Assembly: GCA_028692975.1 (NCBI GenBank)
Contig: JAQUWF010000003.1
Coordinates: 27,523 to 91,522, forward strand
Origin: Lachnospiraceae bacterium
GTDB lineage: Bacteria; Bacillota; Clostridia; Lachnospirales; Lachnospiraceae
Reading direction: 5' to 3'
DNA: 64,000 nt
Part shown: one piece after another, positions 44,441-55,093 of the stretch
Position numbering within the stretch: position 1 is the stretch's first letter
Layout: each line of letters begins with the position of its first letter
Made by a program: the position numbers and the translations under genes
Notes under the pieces: model-generated
Seen by the model: only the letters and a program-made list of their open reading frames with translations
What the model was told of the DNA's origin: nothing
Databases searched by the model: none

Positions 44441-45151
44441 TTATTCATCTTCCCATGGCAGTTCTTCATTCCATACGGCATGATGGAGATGGATGGTCAC
44501 TGCACTTTTCATGGCCTGAGAATCTCGCTTTTCCAGGAAACGCATAATTAGAATGTGATCCTTATAGGCATCCTCCGCAATGATATCCAGATTAAAATTC
44601 ATAGTGAGCGTCCGCTCAATGGTCTCTGTGACCATAGGCATGAACTGACTCAGGAAATCATTGTGTGAAGCCTGAATGATGGCTGTATGAAATGCATTTT
44701 CCGAATCAATTCTCTTTTTTCCCCTGGGATCAATCTTTAACTGCTGCTGGCATTCTTCCCCCAGTTTTAAGATGTGCTCAATCTCCTCGTCCGTGGCCCG
44801 CTTACAGGCCAGGGCTGCTGCCTCCGGCTCGAAGATCATTCTGGCCTCATACAGATCCCGCAGGGTTATCTTCATTTCCGAAAAATTCTGCATCTGGATC
44901 TTCCCCTGGGCGTACTGGTCGATCTGGTCTCTCACGAAAGTTCCATTCCCACGCCTTACCTGCAAGATACCCTCTCCACTCAAGATGCGTATCGCCTCGC
45001 GAAGGGTCGTCCTGCTGATGCCAAGCTGCTCGGATAATTCATTCTCATTGGGCAGTTTTTCCCCAAATCCGTACCGTTTTTCATCTATGATCCATTTTTT
45101 CAACGTATCTGCCGTGCGCTGTGATAAATTTTCTTTTCCCATTTTCCCCAT
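44441..45151 (-). CDS. GntR-family regulator, FadR subgroup (FCD domain)
   Basis: A 236-residue transcription factor. The N-terminal winged helix (LPNENELSEQLGISRTTLREAIRILSGEGILQVRRGNGTFV, about residues 33-73, given here as the span) is typical of GntR. The C-terminal all-helical FCD domain carries metal/ligand residues in the EARMIFEPEAA, FHTAIIQASHN and HLHHAV segments. The effector, probably a small organic acid, is unknown. It may regulate ilvC, which lies downstream in the same direction with an inverted repeat at its promoter. Start is ambiguous between the ATGs at 45151 and 45142. Confidence 0.9.
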   Translation of the reverse strand: MGKMGKENLSQRTADTLKKWIIDEKRYGFGEKLPNENELSEQLGISRTTLREAIRILSGEGILQVRRGNGTFVRDQIDQYAQGKIQMQNFSEMKITLRDLYEARMIFEPEAAALACKRATDEEIEHILKLGEECQQQLKIDPRGKKRIDSENAFHTAIIQASHNDFLSQFMPMVTETIERTLTMNFNLDIIAEDAYKDHILIMRFLEKRDSQAMKSAVTIHLHHAVWNEELPWEDE

Positions 45152-45255
45152 CGTCCCTGTTTTTACTTTATAACAGTCTGCCAGGCTGTAATCCTCCCAG
45201 GACTGGCTGACCGAGTACAGTATAACACAATTCTAATGTGGACTACAAGTTCTTG

Positions 45256-47715
45256 CTATTTTACAGGCTCCAGTTTCCAGATTTCCTCTGCGTACTCCTG
45301 AATGGTTCTGTCGGAACTGAATTTGCCTGCATGGCAGATATTCAAAAACGCTTTGCGTGTCCATGCTTCCTGATCTGCGTATAATTCCTCTGCTCTTTTA
45401 TGTGCCTGCACGTAAGAATCAAAATCAGCCAGAACAAAATAACGATCCGCAAAATTACCATTCTCACCCTGAAGCAGAGAATTATACAGACTGCCAAAAA
45501 GGTTCCTATCTTCCCCTTCTTTGATGAAAGTCCCATCTACCAGTGCATCCAGCGCCTTCTTTAATACAGCATTCTGACCATAGATATCATTGGCGTGGTA
45601 CTGTCCATTCTGCTCAAAAGCAATCACTTCATCGGAGGACAGTCCAAATACAAACGCATTCTCTTCTCCCACTTCCTCTATAATCTCCACATTTGCCCCA
45701 TCCATGGTTCCGATGGTCAACGCACCGTTTAACATAAATTTCATGTTGCCGGTTCCGGATGCTTCCTTGGAGGCCGTGGAAATCTGCTCACTGAGATCTG
45801 CTGCCGCAAAAATCAATTCTGCATTGGAAACCTTATAATCCTCAATAAATACCACCTTCAGATTATCCCCGATATTCTTATCCTGATCGATCACATAAGC
45901 CACGTTGTTGATCAGCTTGATAATCTGTTTCGCACGCTCATATCCCGGTGCAGACTTTGCCCCGAAAATCACGGTCCTCGGACAGTAATTCCCCTTTGGA
46001 TTCGCCTTCATCTCCTGATACAGGGCGATTACATGCAGGATGTTCAGCATCTGTCGTTTGTATTCATGCAGACGTTTTACCTGACAGTCAAACATGGAAT
46101 TCACATTTAATTTGACACCGTTGTGCTCCAGTACATATCCTGCAAGACGTTTTTTATTTTCCTTTTTGATTGCCGCATACTCTTTCATTTTCTTCTTGTT
46201 ATCCACCAATGGCAGCATTTGTTCCAGTTCTGAAAGATTGGTGATGAATCCGTCTCCGATCTGCTTGATAATCCAGTCAGACAACTCTCTGTTGCCATGT
46301 ACCAGAAAACGACGCTGGGTAATACCGTTGGTCTTGTTGTTGAATTTTTCCGGCATCATGGCGTAAAAATCTTTTAATTCCTGGTTTTTCAGGATTTCTG
46401 TATGGAGCTTTGCCACGCCGTTTACAGAGAAACTGCCTGCGATAGCCAGCCTTGCCATATGCACCTGTCCATCATAAAGAATAGCCATTTTTTCTAATTT
46501 GTCCGTACCCTCACCAAACGTTTTCTGGATATCCAGTGCAAATCTACGGTGAATCTCCTCAATGATCTGGTACACTCTGGGAAGCAGGGACGAAAAGAGG
46601 TCGATGGGCCATTTTTCCAGTGCCTCCGCCATGATGGTATGGTTCGTATACGCACAACATTTGGTGGTGATCGCCCATGCCTGATCCCACTCAAGTCCAT
46701 GTTCATCCATAAGGATACGCATCACCTCAGCCACAGCCACAGTAGGATGGGTGTCATTGAGCTGGAAACATACCTTATCTGCCATCCCATGGATATGGTC
46801 ATGATGCTGCATATATTTGCGAATGGCAGTCTGCACGCTGGCAGATACAAAGAAATACTGCTGTTTCAGACGCAGCTGTTTTCCTGTGTAATGATTGTCA
46901 TTGGGATAAAGCACCTCCACGATGCTGCGGGCATTGTTCTTGTTCTCTCTTGCCTTGGCATAATTTCCACGGTCAAAGGAATCCAGATCAAAACTCTGCA
47001 TAGGGCGCGCATCCCAAATACGCAGGGTGTTGACCACGCCATTTTTGTATCCCACTATGGGCATATCGTAAGGCACCGCCTGAATGCTCTCATAGTCTCT
47101 ATGGATAAAATACATTTTGCCATTTTCGTCAAACGCAGTATCCACACGTCCGCCGAACTTGATTTCCACCGCATATTCCAAACGTTCTATCTCGAAAGGA
47201 TTGCCGTTTTTCAGCCATTCATCCGGCATCTCCATCTGGTAGCCGTTCTCGATCTTCTGACGAAACATGCCGTAACGGTAGCGGATGCCACAGCCATAAG
47301 CCGGATATCCCAGTGTAGCGAGAGAGTCCATGAAACATGCTGCCAGACGACCAAGACCGCCATTGCCCAGTGCTGCGTCCGGCTCCTCGTCCTCCAGATT
47401 GTAGATATCACCCACACCAAGTTCTTCCATGATCTCCGCTACTTCTTTGTAAGCCGCCATATTGATCAGATTGTTCCCCAGCGCTCTTCCCATAAGGAAC
47501 TCCATGGAAAGATAGTAAACGGTCTTCATATCCTTCTCTTCGTAGATCTTGTGGGTATCAATCCAGTCATCGATAATAAAATCCTTCAATGCAAAGCAAA
47601 TCCCCTGATAAATTTCCTGCTTTGATGCATCCTGTATGTTTTTCCTGAAACGATATTTAATCTGATTTACAATTTCTTGTTTCAGAGCGTCCTTTTCAAT
47701 CTGTTTTTCCTGCAT
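45256..47715 (-). CDS. glgP: Glycogen/starch phosphorylase
   Basis: An 819-residue GT35 enzyme that releases glucose 1-phosphate from alpha-1,4-glucans with phosphate and pyridoxal phosphate. The N-terminal domain has YYLSMEFLMGRALGNNL and LGNGGLGRLAACFMDS, the active-site loop appears at NDTHPTVAVAE, and the cofactor lysine lies in EASGTGNMKFMLNG (near residue 660). Length matches bacterial GlgP. The start at 47715 has a perfect AGGAGG 7 bases upstream; the 41 residues added by an upstream frame are not family-like. It stands apart from other glycogen genes here. Confidence 0.96.
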   Translation of the reverse strand: MQEKQIEKDALKQEIVNQIKYRFRKNIQDASKQEIYQGICFALKDFIIDDWIDTHKIYEEKDMKTVYYLSMEFLMGRALGNNLINMAAYKEVAEIMEELGVGDIYNLEDEEPDAALGNGGLGRLAACFMDSLATLGYPAYGCGIRYRYGMFRQKIENGYQMEMPDEWLKNGNPFEIERLEYAVEIKFGGRVDTAFDENGKMYFIHRDYESIQAVPYDMPIVGYKNGVVNTLRIWDARPMQSFDLDSFDRGNYAKARENKNNARSIVEVLYPNDNHYTGKQLRLKQQYFFVSASVQTAIRKYMQHHDHIHGMADKVCFQLNDTHPTVAVAEVMRILMDEHGLEWDQAWAITTKCCAYTNHTIMAEALEKWPIDLFSSLLPRVYQIIEEIHRRFALDIQKTFGEGTDKLEKMAILYDGQVHMARLAIAGSFSVNGVAKLHTEILKNQELKDFYAMMPEKFNNKTNGITQRRFLVHGNRELSDWIIKQIGDGFITNLSELEQMLPLVDNKKKMKEYAAIKKENKKRLAGYVLEHNGVKLNVNSMFDCQVKRLHEYKRQMLNILHVIALYQEMKANPKGNYCPRTVIFGAKSAPGYERAKQIIKLINNVAYVIDQDKNIGDNLKVVFIEDYKVSNAELIFAAADLSEQISTASKEASGTGNMKFMLNGALTIGTMDGANVEIIEEVGEENAFVFGLSSDEVIAFEQNGQYHANDIYGQNAVLKKALDALVDGTFIKEGEDRNLFGSLYNSLLQGENGNFADRYFVLADFDSYVQAHKRAEELYADQEAWTRKAFLNICHAGKFSSDRTIQEYAEEIWKLEPVK

Positions 47716-47809
47716 GATTTTCCTCCTGTGCATTGGTTTTATTTCTTTTATCCAATACATAGTAAGTGAATCATGTAAGATGTAGGGTCCATAATCTGTT
47801 AAGTTTTTG

Positions 47810-47849
47810 AAAAAAAGGATATCAGACATTTTCTTCATGTCTGATATCC
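47810..47849 (-). terminator. Terminator after the GH106-like gene
   Basis: Minus-strand GGATATCAGACAT pairs perfectly with ATGTCTGATATCC around a seven-base loop, followed by seven T. It lies 8 bp after the stop of the gene at 47858 and ends the rhamnoside locus transcript. Confidence 0.93.
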
Positions 47850-47857
47850 TAATCTTT

Positions 47858-50800
47858 CTATTTTATTTCAAATATCTCCGGTGCCTTCAAGATGCCCACA
47901 CGGTGCAATTGATACTCGTAAGCCCATGCTTCCTGTGCAGTCCTCCATGCATTGGGACCGCCCCACTCCATCTGCTCATCGCAATTATGCAGCATACCGA
48001 AGGTATTGACCCTGTTTCCGAACATGGTGATCTCCACCATGTGTTTTCCTTTTTTCAGTGTTCCAAGTTCGACGCGGTACGGTGAGAAAGCCACATAACC
48101 TTTTTCTACTCCGTCAACTTGTACCTGCATAACTGGTGCACGGAATTTGCTTACTTCCATCCAGAGTGTTTCTTCCTCCTCCAGTTCCACTGGGATCTCA
48201 TAGACAAGATTGCCGCCGTAGAAAGGCAGCCCCTGGGAAGTGATATCTCCGAAGGCCAAGGTACTCACCGGCTCTGTTACCACTGCACAGGCACCTTCCA
48301 CGCGTACCCCAAAGTTTCCCAGAAGATACATGCCTTCCACATTCCGCTTGGGATAGAACGGCATGTGTAGCAGTAATTCATTTTCTCCTCTGCACAAAGC
48401 CCCCAGACGAATCTTCTGAATACAAGGATCCACATACCATTCCCCGGTTTCCTCTGTCTTTGATCCATTCCATAGGATTTCTATCTCTTCTGCTTCCTCT
48501 ATGCCAAGCCATACTTCCGGCACATCCACTTGTGACACAATATGCATACGCAGCCATAAGTCATGTTTCTCCTGCCTGGTCTCATGGGAATCCACCCATG
48601 GTTGGGCAAAAGCTTCCATGCGAAGCGGATAACCCAGTTTCTCCCGAAAGGCATTGTCCAAGCGCAGCACTTCTTCCCGCTGCTGCCACTCGCCGTCATC
48701 AAAACGGTATTCTGCCTGATCCAGCACCAGTACGTTTGGTTCTTCCAACCGTACTGGTACTCGATTTTCCCCGACGATACGCCTTCGGGATGTTATACAT
48801 TCTACGGTCTTTGCAGCATCGCCACAGCATGCCTGCTCGGTCGGTTCCATGCCCAGAAGAAGGCTGTCCTGCTCATAAAGCGTGCGATAGATGATTGTCT
48901 TTCCATCCTCATATACACAGCTACATGGCTTTATCTGACCACAGAGAGCATCGTACTCTGTAACCTTCCACTCACCCTGCAGCATAATCTTCAATACCTC
49001 GCCCTGTGGTATATCTGGATTTTTCATTTCTTCTACATGAGCCAGAAAAAGCCATTTCTGCTGTCCGTCTTCCCTCAACTGATAGATTAAATTAGTGGTA
49101 CGGTTACCACTGGCATCACGCACATCCACAAAACGATAAGGTTCCAACTCCTCCAACAGGGCCTCTCTATTAAATGGGATACACCGACATTTTTCCGCCA
49201 ATCTACCTGGTCTGCCCGATGACACGGCTCCCTCCAGATAAGGAACCTCTCCCGTAAAGATAACCGTTCCACCCTCCTCCACATAATTCGTTAACAATTC
49301 AATAGTCGTAGTGCGCAGGGTACGGCAGTTTGGTACCAGAATCACATCATACTGCATCTGCCCTACGGAAAACTTTCCATTCTCATTCTTCTTCCCCTGA
49401 GTCAGTTCCGGCAGTAGCGATTCACATAAGAAATCAAAATCCTGCAGGCCATAAAGCATATAACGGATCAGACGGTCAAAATTCTCATCCATTTCCCGAC
49501 GGACGGAACCGGTCTGTTCTTCCGGTCCCCAGTACAGCCAGTAAGACTCGATGGGATGAATTACACCCACGCGCACGCTGGCGCATCCTCTGGTAAGAAT
49601 TGTACTTACTCTGGCAAAGTAATCTTCAATATAAGGATACTGACGAAACCATGGTGACTGGAAGCCGATGGAAGCAGGATAATCACGTTTCGCTTCTCCC
49701 TGCATGGAAGTCCAGGTCAGATGCGGCACACGCACAGTCACGCCAAGCGCCGCCTGCCAGTCTCCCTGCAGCTTATGTCCTTTAAAATCAAAATCCCAGT
49801 TGGTCACACCATACAATTCACTTAATACACCCGGTCTTCCAAACTGATGGGATGCACTCTGCGCTTGTTTTGCAGTAGAAAGTTCCCGTCGGTCACAGAG
49901 CATATCAATACCCGGAAGGTGAAAGGAACGATACGAACGCATAGCCTCACCTAATGCTGTAGTCTGAGACTCCAGCGTAGGTTCTTCCATCATATGCCCC
50001 GTAAGCATAATATGATGTGTGCTGCACCAGTCTCCGATGGTATCGGCAAAGGCATGGGCGAATCGCTCCGCAATATGATCATGATACTCATACCGGATCA
50101 GAGATATCTTTTCCTGCGGCAGTTCCCAGAATAGTTCAGGCAAATGCTCCATCAGGCTATGTCCGTACTGCTCCCGGAAGGTTTCTTCCAGATCATCTGT
50201 GAAAGGCAGTGTAATCTCGATCTGATCCTCTGCAAACTCCAGGCGTGCCTTGTGAGAAAACTGCGGTTCGTCTGTAAAGATTGCCGGAACCGATCCTCCA
50301 AATTCATCCCCTAATATACCATGGTAGGCCTCATGGGTCACTTCCACAAAACGCTCCACCGCTTTTTTATCCAGAGTATTTAAGTAAGCCTGATTATTAA
50401 ACCAGGGATTGTCTCCTGATATTTCCAGATAAGCAAACCATTCATGTTCCTGCCCTGCGAGGGTCTCCCCCTCTTCCAGCCTGCGATAAGAAGTCAGAAA
50501 TCCCTGTTCCAGTCTCACTGCATACCGTGCCAGAAGTCTCCTTTCATTGCTTCGGATTGCCTGACCGGTGGAAGACAGATTGCTGGCATCATACGTCGTT
50601 CCATCCAGACTTTTGGGACTGAATACAAGAAAACGAATACGGTAAGCATGATCTCTGGTCACATAGCCGCCACCAGCTCCTGAAGGCCAGCGGTCCTCAT
50701 CATAAAGCCAGGTAAGCATATCCCTGTTTTCGAATTCTTTATGGGCATACTTTACCAGTTCTAGAAATCCTTCCCCAAGATAGGTATTTGCCATGCCTGT

Positions 50801-50977
50801 GCGGCAGTGTATGTGCCCACCTCCCATGCCCATGGCGCTGAGTGCTTCTATAGAACGGTCAATATGTTCCTTTGACATAACACAGTTCCACGCCCAGAAT
50901 GGCGTTCCCCGATAAGACGCTGTGGGGTTTTGGAACAATTCCACCGAAAACGGCTGATTCTTTTCCTCATACAACAT
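47858..50977 (-). CDS. Large glycoside hydrolase, GH106-like (probable alpha-L-rhamnosidase group)
   Basis: A 1039-residue cytoplasmic hydrolase without a signal peptide. The N-terminal motif TPFWAWNCVMSKEHIDRSIEAL and MGGGHIHCRTGM, then LYDEDRWPSGAGGG (near residue 91) and AIFTDEPQF (near 230), resemble the barrel of GH106 and its unclassified relatives. The C-terminal third contains jelly-roll, sugar-binding-like regions with VWLGIEEAEEIEILWNG and LLGNFGV. Acidic residues in those motifs are likely catalytic, but I cannot assign them. The GH78 fragment in the same operon supports activity on rhamnosides. It is preceded by its regulator gene by 12 bp. Confidence 0.68.
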   Translation of the reverse strand: MLYEEKNQPFSVELFQNPTASYRGTPFWAWNCVMSKEHIDRSIEALSAMGMGGGHIHCRTGMANTYLGEGFLELVKYAHKEFENRDMLTWLYDEDRWPSGAGGGYVTRDHAYRIRFLVFSPKSLDGTTYDASNLSSTGQAIRSNERRLLARYAVRLEQGFLTSYRRLEEGETLAGQEHEWFAYLEISGDNPWFNNQAYLNTLDKKAVERFVEVTHEAYHGILGDEFGGSVPAIFTDEPQFSHKARLEFAEDQIEITLPFTDDLEETFREQYGHSLMEHLPELFWELPQEKISLIRYEYHDHIAERFAHAFADTIGDWCSTHHIMLTGHMMEEPTLESQTTALGEAMRSYRSFHLPGIDMLCDRRELSTAKQAQSASHQFGRPGVLSELYGVTNWDFDFKGHKLQGDWQAALGVTVRVPHLTWTSMQGEAKRDYPASIGFQSPWFRQYPYIEDYFARVSTILTRGCASVRVGVIHPIESYWLYWGPEEQTGSVRREMDENFDRLIRYMLYGLQDFDFLCESLLPELTQGKKNENGKFSVGQMQYDVILVPNCRTLRTTTIELLTNYVEEGGTVIFTGEVPYLEGAVSSGRPGRLAEKCRCIPFNREALLEELEPYRFVDVRDASGNRTTNLIYQLREDGQQKWLFLAHVEEMKNPDIPQGEVLKIMLQGEWKVTEYDALCGQIKPCSCVYEDGKTIIYRTLYEQDSLLLGMEPTEQACCGDAAKTVECITSRRRIVGENRVPVRLEEPNVLVLDQAEYRFDDGEWQQREEVLRLDNAFREKLGYPLRMEAFAQPWVDSHETRQEKHDLWLRMHIVSQVDVPEVWLGIEEAEEIEILWNGSKTEETGEWYVDPCIQKIRLGALCRGENELLLHMPFYPKRNVEGMYLLGNFGVRVEGACAVVTEPVSTLAFGDITSQGLPFYGGNLVYEIPVELEEEETLWMEVSKFRAPVMQVQVDGVEKGYVAFSPYRVELGTLKKGKHMVEITMFGNRVNTFGMLHNCDEQMEWGGPNAWRTAQEAWAYEYQLHRVGILKAPEIFEIK

Positions 50978-50989
50978 TTGTCTTCCTCC

Positions 50990-52471
50990 CTATAATTCCT
51001 CAATATAATCGGTTGGGCATTTTCCTGTATAAGACCGGAAAATACGGCTGAAATAAAACTGATCCGAATATCCCACCATAAGTGCAATATCTTTGATAAA
51101 AAATTCTTTGTTCTCACACATAAGTTCCATAGCCTTCTCCATGCGGAGCTTTGTAAAAAAATGATTAAAAGAATCTTCTGTATATTTGCGGAATAATTTG
51201 CTCAGATAAGTCTGCGATACAGAAAATCTTCTACACAGACTCTGCAGGGTAATATTCTCATCCAGGTGACTTCTTAGATACAGTCCAACGCTTTCAAAGA
51301 ATTCCGGTGAATCCACCTTCGCCTGCTGTTTAGTATCCACTGCATAATTAAAAATAATATCAAAAATATTCTCCTTCAGCGTCTGAAACGTAGGTGCATA
51401 GTAAAATGCATCCTCCAGCATATATTCGTATTCGATGAGTGGCAGCGTGGTCGTGCTGTGCTTGCGCACTACATAGATAATCTGCCTTGACATATATTCC
51501 AGCCAAAGCTGCGGCTTACGCTCCTGTTCCCATAATTTATAGAACCACGCCAATTCTTTTTTTAACTTATCGTATGCCCCTTCCTTGACCATGTTCTCGA
51601 GATTTTTCAATACATGGTTGATCTCATCATGGTTAAAGACAATACCCCTGGGCTTTTTGTTTGAAGAAAGCTCCAGCATCTGGGTATATCCTACCGTACT
51701 GACCGCATCCAGTTGACGGTAAAACTGCTTTACCTTGTTCTGCAGTTCCATAACAGGCAGGCTGGCTCGGTCATAGACCGTGGTCACATACTGATCCTCA
51801 CACTCGGCCTTCTTTTCCACCTGCCGAATATAAGTGCCAAAATCCTCGGACAGCAGTTGCTCAGGCACCAGATACAAAGATTCCATCTCATCTCGTCCGT
51901 AGATTGTCATACTCTCATAGATATCCGAATAAATCTCCACATGATTATCCGTTGAAAAGCGACGTGGCAAACCGTTTTTTCTTATAATTGCACAGTAATA
52001 CTTCTCATAGGGAAAATAACGGCAGATCTCCTGCGCCTCCACCTTCATCCCATTACACAGTTTCCGAACGATGTCATTTCTCTTCTGATAATGATCTGCT
52101 CTCAGCCTGACGGCAATCTCATCCAGTGTCTTTTTCATGGAATGAGGCATAACCGGCTTTAATATGTAATCACATACACCTGATTTCAGGGCATCCCTGG
52201 CATATTCAAAATCCTGATACCCACTCACAATAACCGAGTAGGTATCCGGACTGTCTGATCTGACTGCCTGTACCAGTTCGATTCCATTCATAATCGGCAT
52301 CTTCACATCACAAATCAGCAGATCCGGTTTTTTCTGCCTTACCTTTTCCAACGCTTCCCGCCCATTTTCTGCCGTATCAATCACCTGATATCCAGAACAT
52401 CTCTTTTTTATAATAGAACTCAGATGCGCCAGCGCTGCCGGTTCGTCATCCACAACAATTACTCGATACAT
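50990..52471 (-). CDS. Response regulator, REC + AraC-type DNA-binding (YesN-like)
   Basis: A 493-residue regulator. The receiver domain has D8/D9, phospho-acceptor D55 (LICDVKMPIMNGIEL) and lysine in YILKPVMPHSM. A long linker domain of about 250 residues follows. The AraC helix-turn-helix pair is C-terminal (LQSLCRRFSVSQTYLSKLFRKY and IALMVGYSDQFYFSRIFRSYTGKCP). It starts 3 bp after its kinase gene. It probably activates the rhamnoside transport and hydrolase genes around it. It is longer than and diverged from the regulator of the mannoside locus. Confidence 0.92.
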   Translation of the reverse strand: MYRVIVVDDEPAALAHLSSIIKKRCSGYQVIDTAENGREALEKVRQKKPDLLICDVKMPIMNGIELVQAVRSDSPDTYSVIVSGYQDFEYARDALKSGVCDYILKPVMPHSMKKTLDEIAVRLRADHYQKRNDIVRKLCNGMKVEAQEICRYFPYEKYYCAIIRKNGLPRRFSTDNHVEIYSDIYESMTIYGRDEMESLYLVPEQLLSEDFGTYIRQVEKKAECEDQYVTTVYDRASLPVMELQNKVKQFYRQLDAVSTVGYTQMLELSSNKKPRGIVFNHDEINHVLKNLENMVKEGAYDKLKKELAWFYKLWEQERKPQLWLEYMSRQIIYVVRKHSTTTLPLIEYEYMLEDAFYYAPTFQTLKENIFDIIFNYAVDTKQQAKVDSPEFFESVGLYLRSHLDENITLQSLCRRFSVSQTYLSKLFRKYTEDSFNHFFTKLRMEKAMELMCENKEFFIKDIALMVGYSDQFYFSRIFRSYTGKCPTDYIEEL

Positions 52472-52474
52472 GTC

Positions 52475-54241
52475 TTACTCCTTCGGTTCATCCAGAGACG
52501 CACCGACAATAACGTCTGCGCCGTCCTCCACATTGTTCATGGTAAAGATCAGGCTGTCGCTGTACAAAAGCAGACAGCGCGCATAGGTGTTGATCAGTCC
52601 CATGCCTCCGATTTCCATTTCCATATTATCCAGGTTATCCAGTAATTTACTTCTGGTATGTTTCATACTCTTCTGCAGATCACCCATTGCCTCCCCTGAA
52701 AAGCCCTGCCCGTTATCATGAATCTTAATATACCACTTCTTATCCTCACACCATCCTGTAATGGTAATCCTCATCTGTCCGCCACTGTTCTCAAACCCAT
52801 GATTGATACAGTTCTCTACAATCTGTTGCAGGGCTACCTTGGGAATAAGCTGATTTAGCACCTCTTCTTCTACGGTTACGGCAAAGTCGATCCGATGCTC
52901 ATATCTCGCCTTCAGAAGATAAAAATATTGATCCAGATATTCCAATTCTTCCCGGATTGAAGCATACCGGTTCTTATTATTCGTAGAGTAGCGCAGCATA
53001 GCGGCAAGGGAACCACACATTTCACAGATGCTGTCATCCCCATTGCTCATACCACGCGCTGCTATGATATTCAGTACATTATACATGAAATGAGGATTCA
53101 CCTGCGCCTGTAGTGAATCAAACTGTGCCTGCAGTTGTAAGATAGAAAGTCGCTTTTCCTTAACCATGGACTTCTGCAGTCTTCCCATCACATTTTGATA
53201 AGAATTGGAAAGAGCCTTAATCTCATCATTAGGTGCATACACATCCACATCCTCACCAAGATTTTCCAGTTTTGTGTTTTCCATGACCATACGCAGCTGA
53301 CGGATTGGCTTTGTCAGCATATGAGACAGAAAAACAACAAAAATCATAGACAAAATAAAGAATACGGCCACTATCAACATGGTAAAAAGCAGGTTAAAGG
53401 CGCTGCTTTCTGCCACAATCGCCATGTCCTGAATAGCCAGCACGGTAATGGGATAGCGGTCTGACAGATAACATGACACAAGTTCTCTTTGATTACCGCT
53501 GCGCAGGATGGTCTCACCTTGCGTCCCCAGCACATCCGTATAGTCTGTCAGCGCAACCTTCTCATCACTGCTGTATAAAAGTTCATCCCCATCCACAATA
53601 ATCATATACACCAGATCATCCTGGGATACCTGCATCTCTTCCAGATCCGTAACCAGATTTTCCACTTCAATATAACCGGTATTATATCCCTGTACGGCCT
53701 TTTTCAGAGAAAAAACCTGCGGATTTTCCTGTACTCCCCAGATGTCACTATGGGTGCCAATCAATATAGGCTGCCCCTTGCTGTCATCTGCCAGCGTCAG
53801 ATAAGGCATGGACTCAAAATCAACTGTGTCCACCGTTCTTCTGGATAGCGTACTGTAAGTGGCCGCTATCTCTCCCGTTCGATTAAAAACAACGGTTCTG
53901 TAACTGTGATTTATAATATAATCGGTACTGATTCCAGCCTGAATAGCTGCTCTGGCATCCGCCACATAGGCATCCGAAATATTTCCATCTCCAGCCTTTC
54001 CCAAAAGTTGGATACCCTCCAGCATCTTAGGATCCGACAGAATATAATTCATAGTTGTTTCCATCTGCAGCAATTTTTCATCCATCTGCGTGGCAATGGA
54101 CGATGCCGCGATTCCCAGATTCGTCTTCGCCTGTTCCTCCGACTGATTTACAGATATATAATAAAACCCAAAACCAAGAAGGAGGGCAAGCACAAACACG
54201 AACACCGTGTACCCCACAATGATCTTTGTCTGAAATCGCAT
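52475..54241 (-). CDS. Sensor histidine kinase (YesM-like)
   Basis: A 588-residue membrane kinase. Transmembrane helices lie at about residues 8-28 and 278-304, with an extracytoplasmic sensor between. HAMP follows, then the PF06580 histidine-kinase domain with PHFMYNVLNIIAARG (phospho-His near 385) and an ATPase with VENCINHGFEN and HDNGQGFSG. It is the partner of the regulator at 50990 and probably senses extracellular sugar or loaded binding protein. If the adjacent binding protein is truly lost, its input may be lost too. It follows the permease gene by about 20 bp. Confidence 0.92.
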   Translation of the reverse strand: MRFQTKIIVGYTVFVFVLALLLGFGFYYISVNQSEEQAKTNLGIAASSIATQMDEKLLQMETTMNYILSDPKMLEGIQLLGKAGDGNISDAYVADARAAIQAGISTDYIINHSYRTVVFNRTGEIAATYSTLSRRTVDTVDFESMPYLTLADDSKGQPILIGTHSDIWGVQENPQVFSLKKAVQGYNTGYIEVENLVTDLEEMQVSQDDLVYMIIVDGDELLYSSDEKVALTDYTDVLGTQGETILRSGNQRELVSCYLSDRYPITVLAIQDMAIVAESSAFNLLFTMLIVAVFFILSMIFVVFLSHMLTKPIRQLRMVMENTKLENLGEDVDVYAPNDEIKALSNSYQNVMGRLQKSMVKEKRLSILQLQAQFDSLQAQVNPHFMYNVLNIIAARGMSNGDDSICEMCGSLAAMLRYSTNNKNRYASIREELEYLDQYFYLLKARYEHRIDFAVTVEEEVLNQLIPKVALQQIVENCINHGFENSGGQMRITITGWCEDKKWYIKIHDNGQGFSGEAMGDLQKSMKHTRSKLLDNLDNMEMEIGGMGLINTYARCLLLYSDSLIFTMNNVEDGADVIVGASLDEPKE

Positions 54242-54261
54242 GCCCTCACCTCCAAGTATGT

Positions 54262-55092
54262 TTAGCCCTTCACGGCTCCTGCCACCATACCTTCAACAAT
54301 CTTCTTGTTAAAGATAATAAACAGGATCAGCATCGGTATCGTTATAACGATAACATCCGCAAACAGCAAATTATAGGAACTTGAAAACTGTCCCATAAAA
54401 TTGTAAAGCGTCAACTGTACCGTCGAATTGCTTGCACCCGGCAGGAAATACAACGGATTTGTAAAATCATTAAAAATATTAACTGCATTAAGAATAATAA
54501 CCGTAGCGGTAACCGGTTTTAGCAGAGGAAATACCACCTTGGTAAACATCTCTCCACGATTACAGCCATCGATATATCCCGCTTCTTCCAGTTCTATCGG
54601 AATCGTACTCATAAAACCTCGGTATAACATAATAGTAAACGGGGTCTGCAAAGCCACCTCAATCATAATCATACCAAACAGCGTCTTATAAACATGTAGT
54701 CCCTGCATCAAAGAGATGGTCGGCAGAATCGCCGGTGGCACCATCAGACCAGCCATAACAACTGCGTTAAAGACGGACATGACTTTTCCTCTTCTTCTCT
54801 GAAGAACATATCCGGACATGGCACAGGTTACGATTAATAATATAACAGCGCCCGCGGTTATAATCAAACTGTTTTTGAACGCCGTAAGTACGATGCCATG
54901 ATTAAAGGTAAGTACTTCTGTATAGTTTTCCCAGTGAAAGACATCCGGCAAAGACAGACTCATCTGGTTTGCCCCTCTTCTGTCCTTCAATGAGTTCGTC
55001 AGCATAAACAGAAATGGAATAATAAAAATTAGAAAAGCAAAAATCAAACCGAGAATATCGCCAATAAGGGAACGTCTTTTTTGTTTTTTCAT
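54262..55092 (-). CDS. Sugar ABC transporter permease, MalG type
   Basis: A 276-residue inner-membrane permease with about six helices and the EAA loop ELEEAGYIDGCNRGEMF (near residue 175), which docks the ATPase. It begins MKKQKRRSLIGDILG and ends VEGMVAGAVKG, as expected for MalG-type subunits. The partner permease ends 1 bp upstream. It looks intact. No ATPase gene is close, so a shared ATPase is likely. The likely cargo is a rhamnose-containing oligosaccharide, inferred from the hydrolases of the locus. Confidence 0.92.
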   Translation of the reverse strand: MKKQKRRSLIGDILGLIFAFLIFIIPFLFMLTNSLKDRRGANQMSLSLPDVFHWENYTEVLTFNHGIVLTAFKNSLIITAGAVILLIVTCAMSGYVLQRRRGKVMSVFNAVVMAGLMVPPAILPTISLMQGLHVYKTLFGMIMIEVALQTPFTIMLYRGFMSTIPIELEEAGYIDGCNRGEMFTKVVFPLLKPVTATVIILNAVNIFNDFTNPLYFLPGASNSTVQLTLYNFMGQFSSSYNLLFADVIVITIPMLILFIIFNKKIVEGMVAGAVKG

Positions 55093-55093
55093 A